NCBI GenBank assembly: GCA_031371805.1
Contig: JANMKB010000532.1
Location: 1-7,870, forward strand
DNA: 7,870 nt
From: JAFDVL01 sp031371805
GTDB lineage: Bacteria > Acidobacteriota > Blastocatellia > RBC074
Reading direction: 5' to 3'
Position 1 is the first letter of the stretch. Each line of letters begins with the position of its first letter. The notes beneath the pieces are model-generated. The model had not been told where the DNA came from. It saw only the letters and a program-made list of their open reading frames with translations, and ran no database searches. Positions 6,812 to 7,870 of the stretch are shown here, one piece after another. Made by a program: the position numbers and the translations under genes.

Positions 6812-6834
6812 ATTTTGAAAGTCGTTTTCAAAAT
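6812..6834. repeat. Perfect inverted repeat A, just after the small gene's start point
   Basis: ATTTTGAAA (6812-6820) and TTTCAAAAT (6826-6834) are perfect complements with a 5-bp spacer. On the minus-strand transcript the repeat covers about +2 to +24. It could be a repressor site blocking transcription or an AU-rich RNA hairpin in the leader. Confidence 0.6.
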
Positions 6835-6835
6835 A

Positions 6836-6860
6836 GAAAGATATAATATTCATATCTTTC
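6836..6860. repeat. Perfect inverted repeat B, overlapping the -10 of the small gene
   Basis: GAAAGATAT (6836-6844) and ATATCTTTC (6852-6860) are perfect complements with a 7-bp spacer. The repeat spans roughly -24 to +1 of the small gene's promoter and includes the whole -10 box, a classic repressor position. It lies one base away from repeat A; the centres are 25 bp apart. It does not match a regulator consensus I can name with confidence. Confidence 0.6.
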
Positions 6861-6871
6861 TGCCCTGTCAA
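6843..6871 (-). promoter_or_regulatory. Strong sigma70-type promoter of the 33-residue gene
   Basis: On the minus strand a perfect TTGACA (6866-6871) is followed after exactly 17 bp by TATTAT (6843-6848). Transcription would start near 6836, giving a leader of about 53 nt to the ATG at 6783. Inverted repeats A and B overlap its start point and -10, and repeat C lies upstream. Confidence 0.75.
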
Positions 6872-6881
6872 GCGCTATGAA

Positions 6882-6906
6882 AGTAATTTTCAGTGAGAAA
6901 ATTACT
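6882..6906. repeat. Perfect inverted repeat C between the ferritin-like gene and the small gene
   Basis: AGTAATTTTC (6882-6891) and GAAAATTACT (6897-6906) are perfect complements with a 5-bp spacer. On the minus strand the repeat is followed by TTTCAT, so it could be a weak AT-rich terminator for the ferritin-like gene, whose stop is 28 bp upstream. It could equally be a further operator about 11 bp upstream of the small gene's -35. Confidence 0.55.
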
Positions 6907-6933
6907 CGCTATCGTTAAGGCGTGGCGTGTTCT

Positions 6934-7395
6934 TTATGGGTTGGTTTGTGTGCGTGAAGATTCCTGGCATTCCTGGTTGGCGGTCATCCGTTCTAACTCT
7001 TCAACGTGGAGTTGTTCCAGCCGAATAATATCCTCGACCCAGAATCGCAGCATTTGATTATTTTCCGCCAGCTCCCAGACTTTGACATATGCGGCTAAGG
7101 CAGAGCGTTCCATTTGCAGGTCTTGCATGAGCATTTCGCCTAAAGTCGAAGCCTGTTGCACTGGTGCGGGTTGCGTTATTGGTACACCGCCGAGGGCCAC
7201 GATTTTGTTTCCAAGATTGAGGGCATGTAAATGTGCTTCTTTGCTGTTAGCGTCAAAGAAAGGGGCATATTGCATTCGGTCCTGACCACTTACTGAAAAA
7301 CTATGCTGGGCGTATTGAATCACGGCTCCATATTCCATCGCGATTACTTCGTTTAGCGCGTCCAGCAACTTAGTCTCTGTTTTAGATGAAATCAT
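6934..7395 (-). CDS. Ferritin-like (bacterioferritin-type) diiron protein
   Basis: This is a 153-residue four-helix-bundle protein of the ferritin-like superfamily, close in length to bacterioferritin (about 158). Likely metal ligands are Glu21 (MEYGAVIQY, helix 1), Glu96 (QMERSALAAY, helix 3) and Glu127 with His130 (LEQLHVEELE, helix 4). These positions closely parallel bacterioferritin. Helix 2 reads K-E53-A-H55-L-H57 followed by KIVALGGVPI, so the usual ExxH spacing is not exact. Probable roles are iron oxidation and storage or peroxide protection in the cytoplasm. The tail after residue 138 is polar and non-conserved. I chose the ATG at 7393-7395 because the protein then begins at helix 1 as in relatives and the promoter leaves a 57-nt leader. 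A TTG at 7446 in frame would add 17 unlikely residues. No good ribosome site is seen for either start. Confidence 0.85.
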   Translation of the reverse strand: MISSKTETKLLDALNEVIAMEYGAVIQYAQHSFSVSGQDRMQYAPFFDANSKEAHLHALNLGNKIVALGGVPITQPAPVQQASTLGEMLMQDLQMERSALAAYVKVWELAENNQMLRFWVEDIIRLEQLHVEELERMTANQECQESSRTQTNP

Positions 7396-7458
7396 ATAAG
7401 TTTCATAATTTGATTCGTAAAATATTCCCTGGATTTGAAGCCGCAATTATGCCCAACC

Positions 7459-7487
7459 AAAATACCTGGCTGTAGTTAAAGTGTCAA
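7459..7487 (-). promoter_or_regulatory. Sigma70-type promoter of the ferritin-like gene
   Basis: On the minus strand a perfect TTGACA (7482-7487) precedes TATTTT (7459-7464) by 17 bp. The predicted start is near 7452, giving a leader of about 57 nt to the ATG at 7395. Spacing and leader length closely resemble those of the 33-residue gene downstream. Confidence 0.65.
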
Positions 7488-7549
7488 TTGGGGGAATAAT
7501 CATCAGTCGGGGTAATAACCTGGAAGGTTTTAATTTTGTCGTGAGAGCG

Positions 7550-7577
7550 ACTCCACTACAGCTTTCAACTCCACTAC
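7550..7577 (+). repeat. Direct repeat of ACTCCACTAC upstream of rlmN
   Basis: Two exact copies of the 10-mer ACTCCACTAC lie at 7550-7559 and 7568-7577, 18 bp apart, immediately before a TAAAAT -10-like box. The position is where an activator or a non-canonical -35 would be read. Confidence 0.5.
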
Positions 7578-7579
7578 GG

Positions 7580-7585
7580 TAAAAT
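7580..7585 (+). promoter_or_regulatory. Candidate -10 box of rlmN implying a leaderless transcript
   Basis: TAAAAT (7580-7585) matches five of six bases of the -10 consensus. The expected start point about 7 nt later falls at 7592-7593, directly at the GTG start codon. No consensus -35 is present at 17 bp. Only a weak AGG lies before the GTG, as expected if no ribosome site is needed. Confidence 0.4.
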
Positions 7586-7592
7586 CACAGGC

Positions 7593-7870
7593 GTGAATTT
7601 ATTATTAGGAAAAACCGCAGTTGAATTAGTAGAATTTGCGCAAGCTGTCGGCGAAAAACCATTTCGCGGCAAACAGCTTTATCAATCAATTTATGCTCGT
7701 CGGATGCTTGAGTTTGAAGCCCTCACCGAATTATCAAAGCCGTTGCGCGAAAAGCTCAAAGAAACTACCTGTATTACTGCAACAACAATCGCCAACGTAT
7801 TTTATTCGACCGATGGCACACGCCGTTATTTGCTTAAGCTCGGCGATGGCAAAGAGATCGAAGCCGTTTT
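7593..7870 (+). CDS. rlmN: 23S rRNA (adenine-2503-C2) methyltransferase RlmN, N-terminal part
   Basis: The first 92 codons are present and the gene runs off the window edge. RlmN is a radical-SAM enzyme that methylates C2 of A2503 in 23S rRNA and of A37 in some tRNAs. The visible part matches its N-terminal accessory domain: EKPFRGKQLYQSIYARR (about 21-37), then FEALTELSKPLREKL, then the strand pattern TRRYLLKLGDGKEIEAV that leads into the catalytic barrel. The CxxxCxxC cluster motif lies beyond the window. I chose the GTG at 7593 because no in-frame ATG occurs upstream and the first internal Met (residue 38) would remove the conserved FRGKQ segment. It is divergent from the ferritin-like gene. 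The related Cfr methyltransferase is the main alternative but much rarer. Confidence 0.88.
   Translation, partial: MNLLLGKTAVELVEFAQAVGEKPFRGKQLYQSIYARRMLEFEALTELSKPLREKLKETTCITATTIANVFYSTDGTRRYLLKLGDGKEIEAV

Noticed and set aside
6812..6906. Fur, Zur or PerR boxes among the palindromes
   Set aside because: The repeats are AT-rich palindromes but do not match the known consensus sequences well enough. Naming a regulator would be a guess.
7396..7446. A TTG start adding 17 residues to the ferritin-like protein
   Set aside because: It would sit about 6 nt from the predicted transcript start without a ribosome site, and the added residues precede the normal helix 1 start of the family.
1..7870. 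CRISPR arrays, tRNA or rRNA genes, insertion sequences or attachment sites
   Set aside because: No regularly spaced repeats, no tRNA-like cloverleaf, and no transposase or integrase signature were seen on either strand.

Overview
The window looks like chromosomal DNA of a Gram-negative-type bacterium. My best guess is an acidobacterium, possibly of the Blastocatellia. The main clue is a roughly 920-residue outer-membrane receptor with a signal peptide, an N-terminal carboxypeptidase-regulatory-like domain, a plug, a long beta barrel and a C-terminal Phe. This Oar-like architecture is greatly expanded in Acidobacteriota. Base composition is balanced. Nothing indicates a phage, an insertion sequence or a CRISPR array. 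The taxonomic call is inference.

Layout. Bases 1-221 hold a sigma70-like promoter and a leader. A two-gene unit follows on the + strand: citrate synthase (222-1370) and, 6 bp later, a small glutaredoxin-like protein (1377-1595). The second gene appears to end at a TGA that is followed in frame by four codons and a TAA. A stem-loop lies directly after the TGA, and a separate intrinsic terminator follows at 1644-1688. After a gap of about 270 bp comes a 593-residue membrane protein (1959-3740) with three identical zinc ribbons, a disordered linker, one membrane helix and a C-terminal formylglycine-enzyme-like domain lacking the catalytic cysteines. It converges on the minus-strand receptor (3770-6529).

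The stretch 6541-6930 is compact and rich in signals. It has two opposed promoters sharing one -10 region, a possible + strand RNA of about 100 nt ending in a 12-bp-stem terminator, and an unlisted 33-residue Lys/Arg/Cys-rich protein (6682-6783, minus). That small gene has its own strong promoter and a cluster of three perfect inverted repeats. A ferritin-like gene (6934-7395, minus) with its own TTGACA-17-TATTTT promoter follows. The window ends in the 5' part of rlmN (from 7593, +), which may be transcribed as a leaderless mRNA.

How the genes fit together. Citrate synthase and the redoxin look co-transcribed. The ferritin-like gene, the cysteine-rich small protein and the receptor all lie on the minus strand, each with its own start signals, so they are neighbours rather than a clear operon. 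A metal-related theme is possible but unproven. The two points most worth a second look are the small Cys/Lys-rich gene with its operator-like palindromes and the possible recoded TGA in the glutaredoxin gene.
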